Shown here one piece after another: positions 8,526 through 16,919 of a stretch of 42,394 bases of DNA. Location of the stretch: NCBI RefSeq assembly GCF_009766005.1, contig NZ_LMUK01000041.1, forward strand, positions 277,393-319,786, in the 5' to 3' direction. Both the position numbers and the translations under genes were made by a program. The notes under the pieces are model-generated. The model worked only from the letters and a program-made list of their open reading frames with translations. It was not told where the DNA came from and searched no databases. How positions within the stretch are numbered: position 1 is the stretch's first letter; each line of letters starts with the position of its first letter. The DNA is from Bradyrhizobium sp. S69. GTDB taxonomy: Bacteria > Pseudomonadota > Alphaproteobacteria > Rhizobiales > Xanthobacteraceae.

Positions 8526-9266
8526 TCACGCCGGCGCGCGGAAACTCAGCAATGTGCGGGTCTTGTAATCGTAGAATTTGCCGGTCTCGGTCCAGGACGG
8601 CGCGCACATCGGAACGATGAATTCGGCAGCCTGTTCCGGGGTGTCGAGCGTCATCGGATCTTCGCCGGGAAATACCGCCGCGCGCATCCGGGTGCGGATC
8701 GGGCCGGGGCTGAACAAATTGACGCGAAGGGATGTCGTTGCGGTCTCATGCGCCCACACCCGCGCCAGCGCTTCGAGGGCCGCCTTCGAGGCCGAGTAGG
8801 GACCGAGATAGGCCTGCGCCTTGTTGGAGGCCGCGGACGTGACGAACACCGCGCGACCGGCGTCGGATTGTTTGAGCAGCGGCTCCATGCAGCGGATCAA
8901 TTGAAAATTCGCGGTGACGTTGATCGCCATCACGTCGGTCCACGGCTTCACTTCGATATGGCCAAGCGGCGAGGAGGGGCCGGCGACGCCGGCATTGCCG
9001 ACGAAAATGTCGAGCTTGCCATGACGTTCGTGCAGCGCCGCGCCCAAGCGGGCGATGCCCTCGAAATCGGTGAGATTGAGCGGCACCAGCGTGGCGCTGC
9101 CGCCGACTTTGCGGATCTCGTCGTCGAGTTCTTCGAGGCCGCCTTGCGTCCGCGCCACGGCAACGACATGCGCGCCGGCCTTTGCGAGCGCGATCGCCGT
9201 GGCATAGCCGATGCCGCGCGAGGCGCCGGTGACGAGAGCGATGCGGGAGGCGAGGGATTGGGGCAT
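8526..9266 (-). CDS. Short-chain dehydrogenase/reductase
   Basis: A classical SDR of 246 residues. Cofactor motif TGASRGIG is at residues 13-20, the NAG motif at 91-93, and the catalytic Ser144, Tyr157 and Lys161 (YSASK) are present. It should oxidise or reduce an alcohol or ketone with NAD(P); substrate unknown. The start at ATG 9266 (MPQSLASRIALVTGAS) is preferred, since the upstream extension to 9299 reads into a palindromic repeat. It lies downstream of purF on the same strand, separated by that repeat (9295-9376), and this neighbourhood is familiar from Rhizobiales. C-terminus ends at TGA 8526. Confidence 0.9.
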   Translation of the reverse strand: MPQSLASRIALVTGASRGIGYATAIALAKAGAHVVAVARTQGGLEELDDEIRKVGGSATLVPLNLTDFEGIARLGAALHERHGKLDIFVGNAGVAGPSSPLGHIEVKPWTDVMAINVTANFQLIRCMEPLLKQSDAGRAVFVTSAASNKAQAYLGPYSASKAALEALARVWAHETATTSLRVNLFSPGPIRTRMRAAVFPGEDPMTLDTPEQAAEFIVPMCAPSWTETGKFYDYKTRTLLSFRAPA

Positions 9267-9294
9267 CTTGGGATTCCGGCTCAGAACACGAAAC

Positions 9295-9376
9295 GTCATA
9301 CGCGGGCTTGACCCGCGTATCCATCGAAAGAAGCTCTAAATGTCAGATGGATTGCCGGGTCAAGCCCGGCAATGAC
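9295..9376. repeat. Paired palindromic repeat, GGGCTTGACCCG type
   Basis: Two 31-base arms, 9295-9325 and 9346-9376, are inverted copies of each other. Each arm is also a hairpin by itself: ATACGCGGG/CCCGCGTAT in the left and ATTGCCGGG/CCCGGCAAT in the right, around CTTGA or its complement. The six differences between arms form three compensatory base-pair exchanges. The motif (cgtcatNNcgggcttgacccg...atccatc) is recognisable as a widespread Bradyrhizobium-type interspersed repeat. It lies between purF and the SDR gene. Confidence 0.85.
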
Positions 9377-9383
9377 AAAGCTG

Positions 9384-10922
9384 CTAGCTTGCCTCCGCCA
9401 GCAGCGACAATTGCCGGGGCTGGGGTTCGACCTGGGTCTGGTCGGTGAGATGGGTCGGATAGGCGCCCGTAAAACAATGATCCGAGAATTTCGGATTGGC
9501 GGGATCGCGGCCGGGCTCGCCCATCGCGCGGTACATGCCGTCGATCGACAGGAACGCTAGCGAGTCGGCGCCGATGATCTCGCGCATCTCCTCGATCGAG
9601 TGGGTTGCGGCCAACAGCCCGTCGCGATCGGGCAGGTCGATGCCGTAATAATCGGGGTACAGGATCGGTGGCGAGGCGAGACGGAAGTGGACCTCACGGG
9701 CGCCGGCATCGCGCATCATGCGCACGATCTTTTTCGAGGTGGTGCCGCGCACCAGGGAATCGTCGATCAGGATGATGCGCTTGCCTTCGATCGCGGCACG
9801 GTTGGCCGAATGCTTCATGCGCACGCCGAGTTCGCGCACGCTCTGGGTCGGCTGGATGAAGGTGCGTCCGACATAGTGGTTGCGGATGATGCCGAGCTCG
9901 AACGGCACACCGGAATACTGGCTGTAGCCGATCGCGGCAGGCACGCCGGAATCCGGCACCGGCACCACCACGTCGACTTCGGGATGGCTTTCACGCGCGA
10001 GCTGCGCGCCGAAGGCCTTGCGGACTTCGTAGACCGAGCGGCCGCCGACGATCGAATCCGGCCGTGCGAAGTAGATGTATTCGAAGATGCAGGGCCGCGC
10101 CGGCTTCGGCGGGAAGGGATTGTGGCTGTGGGCGCCATGCTCGTCGAACACGATGATTTCGCCGGGGGCAATGTCGCGGACATATTTGGCGCCGATCATG
10201 TCGAGCGCGCAGGTTTCCGACGCCAGGATCGGGCAGCCGTCGAGTTCGCCCAGAACCAGCGGCCGGATGCCGAGCGGATCGCGGGCGCCGACCAGCTTCT
10301 TGTTGGTCATCGACACCAGCGAATAGGCGCCCTCGATCGCGCGCAGCGCCTCGATGAAGCGATCGATGAAGCGGCTGCGCTTGGACTGCGCAACCAGATG
10401 CAGGATCACTTCGGTATCGGTGGTGGATTGCATCATGGCGCCGTTGCGCACCAGTTCGCGGCGCAGGGTCAGGCCATTGGTCAGGTTGCCGTTGTGGCCG
10501 ACCGCGAATCCGCCGGCATTGAGCTCGGCGAACAGCGGCTGCACGTTGCGCAGGATGGTGGCGCCGGTGGTGGAATAACGGACATGGCCGACCGCGGCGC
10601 TGCCGGGCAGGCGCTCGATCACTTCGCGGCGGGAAAACGTATCGCCGACCAGACCGAGCCGGCGTTCACTGTGGAATCTCGATCCATCGAACGAGACGAT
10701 GCCGGCGGCTTCCTGGCCGCGATGCTGCAGGGCGTGCAACCCGAGCGCGGTAATGGCGGCGGCTTCCGGGTGGCCGAAGATACCGAACACGCCGCATTCC
10801 TCGCGTAGCGTGTCGCCTTCGAGATCGTCCTGCAATTCGATCCCAAAATCCTGCCCAGGATATGGCCCGGGGTTTTGGGCCAGTTGTTCGGCGTCGTCGG
10901 AAGGGCTCTGTATCTCGTCCAT
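9384..10922 (-). CDS. purF: Amidophosphoribosyltransferase
   Basis: First committed step of purine synthesis: PRPP plus glutamine gives 5-phosphoribosylamine. A 42-residue N-terminal leader precedes Cys43 (EECGVFGIFGH), the expected catalytic N-terminal nucleophile after propeptide removal, as in Bacillus-type enzymes. The Ntn glutaminase half follows, with HNGNLTN. The phosphoribosyltransferase half contains the PRPP signature IILIDDSLVRGTTSKK near residue 380. The 512-residue length is normal. ATG 10922 is 17 bases from the cvpA stop, forming the classic cvpA-purF pair. No PurR-like site was recognised. Confidence 0.97.
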   Translation of the reverse strand: MDEIQSPSDDAEQLAQNPGPYPGQDFGIELQDDLEGDTLREECGVFGIFGHPEAAAITALGLHALQHRGQEAAGIVSFDGSRFHSERRLGLVGDTFSRREVIERLPGSAAVGHVRYSTTGATILRNVQPLFAELNAGGFAVGHNGNLTNGLTLRRELVRNGAMMQSTTDTEVILHLVAQSKRSRFIDRFIEALRAIEGAYSLVSMTNKKLVGARDPLGIRPLVLGELDGCPILASETCALDMIGAKYVRDIAPGEIIVFDEHGAHSHNPFPPKPARPCIFEYIYFARPDSIVGGRSVYEVRKAFGAQLARESHPEVDVVVPVPDSGVPAAIGYSQYSGVPFELGIIRNHYVGRTFIQPTQSVRELGVRMKHSANRAAIEGKRIILIDDSLVRGTTSKKIVRMMRDAGAREVHFRLASPPILYPDYYGIDLPDRDGLLAATHSIEEMREIIGADSLAFLSIDGMYRAMGEPGRDPANPKFSDHCFTGAYPTHLTDQTQVEPQPRQLSLLAEAS

Positions 10923-10939
10923 CGCGCCTCTCTATTGGC

Positions 10940-11572
10940 CTACTTTTGGCCTGCCGGTTTCTCGATCAGCTTTTTCAGGCTGTCGCGGGCAGGCTTGCTA
11001 TAGCCATCACCGCTCGCCGGCGCTGCCGGGTCGGTGTCAGTTTGTTCGTCGTCGGGCTTATTCTTCTTGAATCTCTTTAAGATGGTGTTTTCGGGGTCAT
11101 CCGGCAAGAGCGCCATCAGCCAATCCCCGGTTCCTTGCAGCACCACCCGGGATTTGGCCCCGGTCACCCAATCCGGCCGCTGCTTGTCCGGGACCAGCCA
11201 GCTGAAGAACATGAAGGCGACCACCACGATCAACAGGCCGCGCGCCAGTCCGAACAGGAATCCGAGGGTGCGGTCGAGCGCGCCGATCCGGGAATCCAGG
11301 ATCATGTCGGAGATCCGCACCGTGATGATGGAGACCACGATCAGCGTGCCGATGAAGACGCCGGCGACCACGACCACGCTCGCCACCGTGTCGTTGTTGA
11401 AATAGGTCTTGGCGGTCGGCAGCAGCTTGCCGAAGGCGTACAGCGTGACCAGGGCGGCAGTGCCCCAGGCGGCGATCGACAGGATCTCCCGCATGAAGCC
11501 GCGCACCATCGCGAGCAGGCCGGAGATCAGCATCACTCCGAGCAGGACGAGATCGAGTATTGTTATGGGCAT
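10940..11572 (-). CDS. cvpA: CvpA family membrane protein
   Basis: A 210-residue protein with four predicted transmembrane helices in the first 130 residues (start MPITILDLVLLGVMLISGLLA). A MVRGFMREI loop and the DRTLGFLFGLARG signature typical of CvpA are present. The C-terminal ~70 residues are charged and probably cytoplasmic. In E. coli CvpA is needed for colicin V production and, by later work, for resistance to bile salt; its molecular role is unsettled. It is directly upstream of purF (17-base gap) and downstream of radA (158-base gap), the usual order in Rhizobiales. Confidence 0.93.
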   Translation of the reverse strand: MPITILDLVLLGVMLISGLLAMVRGFMREILSIAAWGTAALVTLYAFGKLLPTAKTYFNNDTVASVVVVAGVFIGTLIVVSIITVRISDMILDSRIGALDRTLGFLFGLARGLLIVVVAFMFFSWLVPDKQRPDWVTGAKSRVVLQGTGDWLMALLPDDPENTILKRFKKNKPDDEQTDTDPAAPASGDGYSKPARDSLKKLIEKPAGQK

Positions 11573-11730
11573 CGGCTGGTCAGGTCCGCTCGTGAATTCA
11601 AAACCGCGAATCGGCTTGTCGGTGCCGCCCTAAGTGACGGGCATATGGCACGTACCGCAAGGCTGGAAATCGGCCGTTCCACGCCTTGCGCGGGTTGTAT
11701 AGCGGCGAGGCCCGGACAGGTCACGTCCGA

Positions 11731-13203
11731 CTAGCGCCCATCACGCCGGAATCTGGCGGGTGTGGCATTTTTCTCCGGGGTATTTTCGCGATTTTCGTCC
11801 TGATTTCCCCGATTTGCTCTGGGGCTGCCCCTTGCGGCGATATCCGCTACCAGGCTGGTCAATCCGCCCACGGTGGTAAGGGCGAGGCCGGAATCGCCGC
11901 CGACGTCGCCGCGCGCCGATTCGGGCAGCACCGCGCGGCCAAATCCGAGCTTGGCTGCTTCCTTCAGCCGGGCCGAGGTCTGCGCCACCGGGCGGACCGC
12001 GCCGGACAGCGAAATCTCGCCGAAATACACCGCATCGGTCGGCAACGGCGCGTTGACCAGCGACGACACCAACGCCGCGGCGGCGGCCAGATCCGCCGCG
12101 GGCTCCTGGATCCGCAGGCCGCCGGCCACGTTCAGATAGACGTCGTAGCCGGAGAGCTTGACGCCGCAATGGGCCTCCAGCACCGCCAGCACCATCGAGA
12201 GCCGGCTGGGGTCCCAGCCCACCACCGCCCGGCGCGGCGTGCCCAGCGTGGTCGGCGCCACCAGCGCCTGCAATTCCACCAACACCGGCCGGGTGCCCTC
12301 GATACCCGCGAACACCGCCGTGCCGGGGCTGCCGAGGTCGCGCTCCGACAGGAACAGTTCGGACGGATTGGAGACCTCGCGCAGGCCAAGCCCCGTCATC
12401 TCGAACACGCCGATTTCGTCGGTCGGGCCGAACCGGTTCTTCATCGCGCGCAGGATGCGAAAATGCTGCGAGCCTTCGCCCTCGAATGACAGCACCGCAT
12501 CGACCATGTGCTCGACCACGCGGGGACCTGCGATCTGGCCGTCTTTCGTCACGTGGCCGACCAGGATGATCGCAGCGCCGGATTTCTTGGCGAAACGTAT
12601 CAGCGCCTGCGCCGAGGCGCGGACCTGCGTCACCGTGCCGGGCGCGGATTCAACCGTATCGGTCCACATGGTCTGGATCGAATCGATCACGATCAGCCGC
12701 GGCACCGCGCCTTCGGACAAAGTCGAGACGATGTCCTCGACCGAGGTTTCGGCGGCGAGCTGCACCGGCGCATCCGCAAGTCCAAGACGCTCGGCGCGCA
12801 GCCGCACCTGCGCCACGGCTTCTTCGCCTGATATGTAGACCACGCGGTGGCCGGCGCGCGCCATCAGGGAGGTCGCCTGCGTCAACAAGGTCGATTTGCC
12901 GATGCCGGGATCGCCGCCGACCAAAAGTACCGAGCCGCGGACAAAACCGCCGCCGGTGACCCGATCGAGCTCAGCCATTCCGGAGGACAGGCGAGGGGCG
13001 TCCTGGCTCTTGCCGGTCAGCGATTCCAGCGCGAACTGCCGCCCCTTGCGCTTGGAGCGGATCGAGACCGGCATCGTGGTGGCGCCGGTGGTGTCCTCCT
13101 CGGCCAGCGTGTTCCACTCGCCGCAGGATTCGCACTTGCCCTGCCAGCGATTATACGCCGCGCCGCAGTTCTGGCAGACAAAGGAGAGGGTGTTCTTGGC
13201 CAT
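11731..13203 (-). CDS. radA: DNA repair and recombination protein RadA (Sms)
   Basis: RecA-like ATPase that drives branch migration and processes recombination intermediates. The N-terminal C4 zinc finger uses Cys10, Cys13, Cys24 and Cys27 (CQNCG, CESCG). Walker A is GGDPGIGKST (residues 96-105), Walker B near IVIDSIQTMW, and the RadA-specific KNRFG motif is at residues 255-259. The Lon-like C-terminal domain is present; the last ~25 residues (after RGSPRANRG) are charged and unconserved. ATG 13203 gives the canonical MAKNTLSFVCQNCG start; the frame continues upstream to 13323 but that extension lacks family resemblance. Length of 490 residues is slightly above usual. Confidence 0.96.
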   Translation of the reverse strand: MAKNTLSFVCQNCGAAYNRWQGKCESCGEWNTLAEEDTTGATTMPVSIRSKRKGRQFALESLTGKSQDAPRLSSGMAELDRVTGGGFVRGSVLLVGGDPGIGKSTLLTQATSLMARAGHRVVYISGEEAVAQVRLRAERLGLADAPVQLAAETSVEDIVSTLSEGAVPRLIVIDSIQTMWTDTVESAPGTVTQVRASAQALIRFAKKSGAAIILVGHVTKDGQIAGPRVVEHMVDAVLSFEGEGSQHFRILRAMKNRFGPTDEIGVFEMTGLGLREVSNPSELFLSERDLGSPGTAVFAGIEGTRPVLVELQALVAPTTLGTPRRAVVGWDPSRLSMVLAVLEAHCGVKLSGYDVYLNVAGGLRIQEPAADLAAAAALVSSLVNAPLPTDAVYFGEISLSGAVRPVAQTSARLKEAAKLGFGRAVLPESARGDVGGDSGLALTTVGGLTSLVADIAARGSPRANRGNQDENRENTPEKNATPARFRRDGR

Positions 13204-13435
13204 GGGAAGGTGCGGTCGCTGTTTGCGGATTCGGCGAGCTTCATAGCACGATAATCCGAAATGTTTTACCATTTGTTTCTGTTTTGTTCTTATTTCCTCG
13301 TTTGGTAACTGGCCCCTTTCCATCCGCCGCTCACGGAGTGGTCCCTTTTGATTTTAAGGGTGGTCCGTTTTGCTCGGAACCATTTGCAGGCCATGCGAGT
13401 TAGGTTTGCCCGCTTAACTTTGGAGTTCCGTAAAA

Positions 13436-13630
13436 ATGGGTCAATTGAAGCATGCAGCTGTCGCCGAGGAAGAAAATCGCGAAATGCGATGGTCATATGT
13501 TGCGCGGCGAGAGGGATTTTTCTGCTCCCGATGCGGGGAAACGCCGATATTCGCAGAGCGGGATGGATACTTTCTGACCGGTCGATGCGGAGAGTGCGCC
13601 TATCGACATGCGAAACTTATGAGGGGCTAA
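13436..13630 (+). CDS. Small putative zinc-ribbon protein of unknown function
   Basis: A 64-residue protein with two CxxC pairs: FCSRCG at about residues 29-34 and RCGECA at about 50-55, spaced 16 residues apart, as in a zinc ribbon. ATG 13436 is preceded by GGAG at 13422-13425, ten bases upstream. The protein is otherwise charged and without a membrane segment. I do not recognise its family. Base composition around it (13210-13900) is visibly more AT-rich than in the flanking core genes, and it lies on the opposite strand to radA, so it may be a later arrival. It converges with the 61-residue gene downstream. Confidence 0.55.
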   Translation: MGQLKHAAVAEEENREMRWSYVARREGFFCSRCGETPIFAERDGYFLTGRCGECAYRHAKLMRG

Positions 13631-13673
13631 TTGCCCCTGGACGCGGCCTCTTTTAACCCGCTCGGGAGCACGC

Positions 13674-13859
13674 TTACTTGGTTTTGGTGATCTCGTAGCC
13701 GTGCTTTTTAAGAGCAATTAGAACAGCATTTGTTAGCAGGTCGCACTCTTCGTTGCTTTTATAAATCTGATCCCATCGGGTGCCGCTGTCACGATCAGGA
13801 TAATCGACAAAAGCGCTGTGCATGGCAGCGGCCATGATCTTTTTGATTTCATCTAGCAT
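13674..13859 (-). CDS. Small hypothetical protein
   Basis: A 61-residue acidic/basic mixed protein (MLDEIKKIMAAAMHSAFVDYP... ending KKHGYEITKTK). It has a strong ribosome-binding site, AGAGGTGA, about nine bases before ATG 13859, which is the main reason to believe it. No domain, signal peptide or membrane segment is evident. It resembles short single-gene cargo seen between core genes rather than a family I can name. It is convergent with the putative zinc-ribbon gene, with 43 bases between the stops. The short inverted repeat AGGGGC/GCCCCT at 13622-13638 is a weak terminator candidate between them. Confidence 0.5.
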   Translation of the reverse strand: MLDEIKKIMAAAMHSAFVDYPDRDSGTRWDQIYKSNEECDLLTNAVLIALKKHGYEITKTK

Positions 13860-13981
13860 CTTAAATCACCTCTAAGGCTGCCTCAGCTGGCGGCCTCTTT
13901 CATCGTCCAATGCCTTCAAAAACAAAAGAATTGAAGGGTGACGCCAGCTTTGCCCGAAACAACTATTGGCTCGTTCAACGT

Positions 13982-14710
13982 CTACGGCGAATGCACCGCA
14001 TTCCACAACATCGTTAGCCCCGCCAAGATCATGATCCCATCCATCACCAGCCGAAACACATCGGCATTGAGCTTCACCAGAAACGGCTTGGCGATGAAGG
14101 CGCCGGCCATCAGCGAGGAGCCCGCGATCAGGCCTTTGATCGCGACATCGCCCGTCAGCGCGCCGAACTGCTGGAACGTCACCGATTTGCTGACGTAGAG
14201 GCCGAGCGAACTTGCCGCTTCGGTGGCGAGGAACGCGCCCTTGGAGAGGCCGTAGAACAGAAATAGCGGCACGCTCAACGGCCCGGTCGAGACCACGATG
14301 CCGGTGAGGTAGCCGATCACGGCGCCGCCGACGGCAAGGTGCCAGAGCGAGAATTTTAGCTGATGCCGCGCCAGCCAGTGCCGCGCCGGCACCATCGCGA
14401 TCAGGAACAGGCCGATGGCGATATCGATCGCGTGCGACGGCAGCGCTAGCATGGTGCGGGCGCCGAGTGCGGCGGCCGGAATGCCGGGAACAGAATAGGC
14501 GGCGCAGGCGCGCCAATCGACCTCGCGCCACCAGGCCAGGATACGCGACAGATTGGCCATCACCGCCGCGATCGCCATGATCGGGACGGCCTGTTTCGGC
14601 CCGTATTGATAGACCAGCACCGGCATCAGCATGATCGAGGAGCCGGTGCCGACGATGCCGCTGATGGTGCCGGCGACGAGCCCCACGGTGAGGACGAACA
14701 GGAAATTCAC
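13982..14710 (-). CDS. TauE/SafE family permease
   Basis: A 242-residue membrane protein with about eight hydrophobic helices. It contains the glycine-rich helix repeated in this family (GLVAGTISGIVGTGSSIMLMPVL near the N-terminus, and GGAVIGYLTGIVVSTGPLSVP in the second half). Members export or import sulfonates, sulfite or related organic anions; the substrate here is unknown. GTG 14710 is chosen since it begins the first helix (VNFLFVLTVGLVAG) and GGAGA lies ten bases upstream. A longer frame to 14791 reads back toward a repeat element. It is not obviously coupled to either neighbour. Confidence 0.85.
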   Translation of the reverse strand: MNFLFVLTVGLVAGTISGIVGTGSSIMLMPVLVYQYGPKQAVPIMAIAAVMANLSRILAWWREVDWRACAAYSVPGIPAAALGARTMLALPSHAIDIAIGLFLIAMVPARHWLARHQLKFSLWHLAVGGAVIGYLTGIVVSTGPLSVPLFLFYGLSKGAFLATEAASSLGLYVSKSVTFQQFGALTGDVAIKGLIAGSSLMAGAFIAKPFLVKLNADVFRLVMDGIMILAGLTMLWNAVHSP

Positions 14711-14790
14711 GCGGGCTTGGTCTCCAGCGAATCGACGGCGGTCCGCATCCTGCGGCAGTGCGACGCGCCCGGCTAGCCGCGAGTCACGCA

Positions 14791-14874
14791 AGAGCCTTTT
14801 CTTGATGCGAACCGGTGCCCACGGAGCCTGTCATCGGGCGCGCATTCGCGCGACCCGTTGGCTCGAAAACGCTA
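14791..14874. repeat. Palindromic repeat, GCGTTTTCGAG type, long form, degraded
   Basis: Read on the minus strand it begins TAGCGTTTTCGAGCCAACGG and continues with GTCGCGCG, a GCGCGCCCGATGACAGGC block, CCGGTTCGC and TCAAGAAAA. This closely matches the copy at 33182-33306 and differs from the short copies at 18295, 27368 and 34471, which lack the CGGGTCGCGCG...GACAGGC block. The TAG at its start is the stop codon of the 14872-15543 gene. Confidence 0.75.
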
Positions 14875-15543
14875 TAGCTGCGCCGCGAGCTTTTTCATGG
14901 CTGCATTTTCGCGGCTAACTTCACCCGCCTCTCGACTGTGCAACGCGATCTCCGCCGCGATGGAGCGGCCGAGAATTCGCTGATCGATATTGCCGAACGA
15001 TCCAGGCACCAGGCTTCCCAACCAACCGAGCCAGACCGGGGTATGCGCGTTGCCGACAATGATGCCGGGCCGAAAGATCGCAAGGCGGGTGAAACCGATG
15101 TTGCGCACGGTGTCTTCCTTCATGCCCATGATTCGGACATAGCGAAACCGGCTGCGGGCGGTGCTTCCGACGGCGGAAAGCAGGCAAAACTGGGCGATGC
15201 CAGCGTCATGGCAGCCACGCGCAAAGGCTCCGACGACGCCGACTTCAAGCCGTTGCAATTGTTCTTCGCTCCAGCGCGACGATCCAGAACCGACACCGAC
15301 ACAGCTCACGGCGCTGACGGCACCCTGGTTGAGAGTTTCGCGGGCAAGCGCGGCGGTGCGTTCGGCGAAGTCGGCCGCGCCGGTATCAAGCACGACGTTG
15401 CGCACCCGCGATCGCGCCGCAATCGGCTTTCGGGTGACCATCACCACTTCGCGGCATTCCGGAATGGCCAACAACTCGGCGACCGCTGCACCACCGACTT
15501 GCCCGGTGCCACCGAGGATCATCGCAGCGAAATTCGGCTTCAT
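14872..15543 (-). CDS. NAD(P)-binding protein, atypical SDR/epimerase type
   Basis: A 223-residue Rossmann protein with the glycine motif ILGGTGQVGG at residues 9-18 and a pattern similar to HTATIP2-like or nucleoside-diphosphate-sugar epimerase-like proteins (FCLLSAVGSTARSRFRY... GFTRLAIFRPGIIVG). A classical catalytic YxxxK is not obvious; the Y in FRYVRIMGMKE aligns with the atypical YxxxK/KGxxE region. It may be a redox sensor or reductase; substrate unknown. ATG 15543 has AGAGGT about seven bases upstream. Its stop codon, TAG at 14872-14874, is the end of a palindromic repeat. Divergent from the GFA-like gene, with 154 bases between. Confidence 0.83.
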   Translation of the reverse strand: MKPNFAAMILGGTGQVGGAAVAELLAIPECREVVMVTRKPIAARSRVRNVVLDTGAADFAERTAALARETLNQGAVSAVSCVGVGSGSSRWSEEQLQRLEVGVVGAFARGCHDAGIAQFCLLSAVGSTARSRFRYVRIMGMKEDTVRNIGFTRLAIFRPGIIVGNAHTPVWLGWLGSLVPGSFGNIDQRILGRSIAAEIALHSREAGEVSRENAAMKKLAAQL

Positions 15544-15697
15544 GGACAGGACCTCTGCTTGGCTAACGATGCCGGCGCATGGTCGCCGCCTGGCGGCGTC
15601 AGGCCGGCAACAGCGGGGCGTTGGCTGCTGACATCACGCTGGCAGCAGGCCGACGTTACAGCTTCCGACGTCGTTGTCATTCGGAAAGGAGCCGATC

Positions 15698-16066
15698 GTG
15701 CCCATCAAAGGAAGCTGCCATTGCGGCAACACGCAGTTCGAGGTCAGCGAGCCGCCGGCCGAAGTGACGCGCTGCACTTGTTCGCTGTGCTCGAAGCGCG
15801 GTGCGCTGTGGGCCTACTATAAACCCGCGCAATTCCGCCTGACGTCATCGCTGGAAAACATTGCGACCTATCGATGGGGCAGCCGCACCGTCAAACATCA
15901 TTATTGCGCAAATTGCGGCTGCGGCACCTATTCGGAATCGCCGGATTGGTCGACCGGCAAGCCGGACTTCGACAATCCCAAGGTCGGCGTCAATTCGCGG
16001 CTGTTCGATGATTTCGATCTCGACGCCGTGCCGGTGACCGTGATCGACGGCAAAAACCTGTGGTGA
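15698..16066 (+). CDS. GFA family zinc-binding protein
   Basis: A 122-residue member of the glutathione-dependent formaldehyde-activating enzyme (GFA)/CENP-V fold. Zinc ligands are CHC at residues 7-9, the CTCSLC cluster (26, 28, 31), and CANC (70, 73), all present. Despite the family name, most members have no proven formaldehyde activity. GTG 15698 is the real start: AAGGAG at 15686-15691 lies six bases upstream, and the longer frame from ATG 15674 would include that ribosome-binding site. It converges with the exonuclease III gene. Confidence 0.87.
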   Translation: MPIKGSCHCGNTQFEVSEPPAEVTRCTCSLCSKRGALWAYYKPAQFRLTSSLENIATYRWGSRTVKHHYCANCGCGTYSESPDWSTGKPDFDNPKVGVNSRLFDDFDLDAVPVTVIDGKNLW

Positions 16067-16089
16067 TGGTGAAGAGCGAGCACTTTGCG

Positions 16090-16112
16090 CGCGGCGTATT
16101 GATCACGCCGCG
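16090..16112. terminator. Candidate bidirectional hairpin between converging genes
   Basis: An 8-bp perfect stem CGCGGCGT/ACGCCGCG with a seven-base loop (ATTGATC) lies between the GFA-like and xth stop codons. There is no T-run on the plus side (GGCTATTTC), so termination efficiency is uncertain. Confidence 0.4.
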
Positions 16113-16114
16113 GG

Positions 16115-16885
16115 CTATTTCAGCACGATCCACGCCGGCGCATGGTCGCTGGCGCCTTCTTCGCCGCGCAGTTTGCGGTCGACACCCGCCTTGATCAGGC
16201 GCGGAGCAAGGGCCGGGCTCAGCAAGAGATGATCCAGCCGCAACCCGGCATCGCGCGGCCAGCGGTTTCGCTTGTAGTCCCAGAACGTGAACATCGGCTT
16301 TGCCGGATGGACGGTGCGGATCGCATCGGTCCAGCCCCGCGCCAGCAGCGATTTGAACGCGGCACGGCTTTCCGGCTGGATCAGCGCATCCTTGTCCCAG
16401 GATCGCGTCGGATAGATGTCGGCTGCCGTCGGCGCGACGTTGTAGTCGCCGGCCAGCACGGCTGGGATCTCCTGCTTGAGAAATTGCTGCGAATGCCGTT
16501 GCAGCCGCTTGAACCATTTCAGCTTGGCGTCGAATTTCGGCCCGGGCTGCGGATTGCCGTTCGGCAGATAGAGGCAGGCGATCAGGATGCCGCTGACGGC
16601 GGCTTCGATGTAGCGCGCCTCGTGATCTTCGCGGTCGCCGGGCAGCGCGCTGCGGATCAGCACCGGCTCGGCTTTGCGTGCCAGGATGGCGACGCCGTTC
16701 CAGGTCTTTTGGCCGCGCCAGACCGCGCCGTAGCCGGCTCTATCGATCGCGCCGGCCGGAAAATCGGCGTCGGTCGATTTCAATTCTTGCAGGCAGACGA
16801 TGTCGGGCTTCGCGGCGTGTAGCCAGCGCAGCAGATTGGGCAGGCGGCGATTGATATTGTTGATGTTGAACGTCGCGATTTTCAT
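16115..16885 (-). CDS. xth: Exodeoxyribonuclease III (AP endonuclease family)
   Basis: A 256-residue exonuclease III-type enzyme that cleaves at abasic sites and degrades DNA 3'-5' in base-excision repair. It begins MKIATFNINNINRRLPNLLRW, with Asn7 and the metal-binding Glu34 (LQELKS). The GDYNVAP motif is in the middle, and the C-terminal SDHAPAW carries the catalytic Asp-His pair. ATG 16885 is the canonical start; ATG 16900 is possible but less likely. It lies just downstream of alr on the same strand (34-base gap) and is probably cotranscribed with it. Confidence 0.93.
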   Translation of the reverse strand: MKIATFNINNINRRLPNLLRWLHAAKPDIVCLQELKSTDADFPAGAIDRAGYGAVWRGQKTWNGVAILARKAEPVLIRSALPGDREDHEARYIEAAVSGILIACLYLPNGNPQPGPKFDAKLKWFKRLQRHSQQFLKQEIPAVLAGDYNVAPTAADIYPTRSWDKDALIQPESRAAFKSLLARGWTDAIRTVHPAKPMFTFWDYKRNRWPRDAGLRLDHLLLSPALAPRLIKAGVDRKLRGEEGASDHAPAWIVLK

Positions 16886-16919
16886 CTGCGGCAGCCGCAT
16901 CGTTGCGCCCGGATCACGC

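Noticed and set aside
9600..10808. 402-codon plus-strand frame opposite purF
   Set aside because: Shadow frame of purF. Third-position GC bias of the real gene keeps stops rare on the opposite strand.
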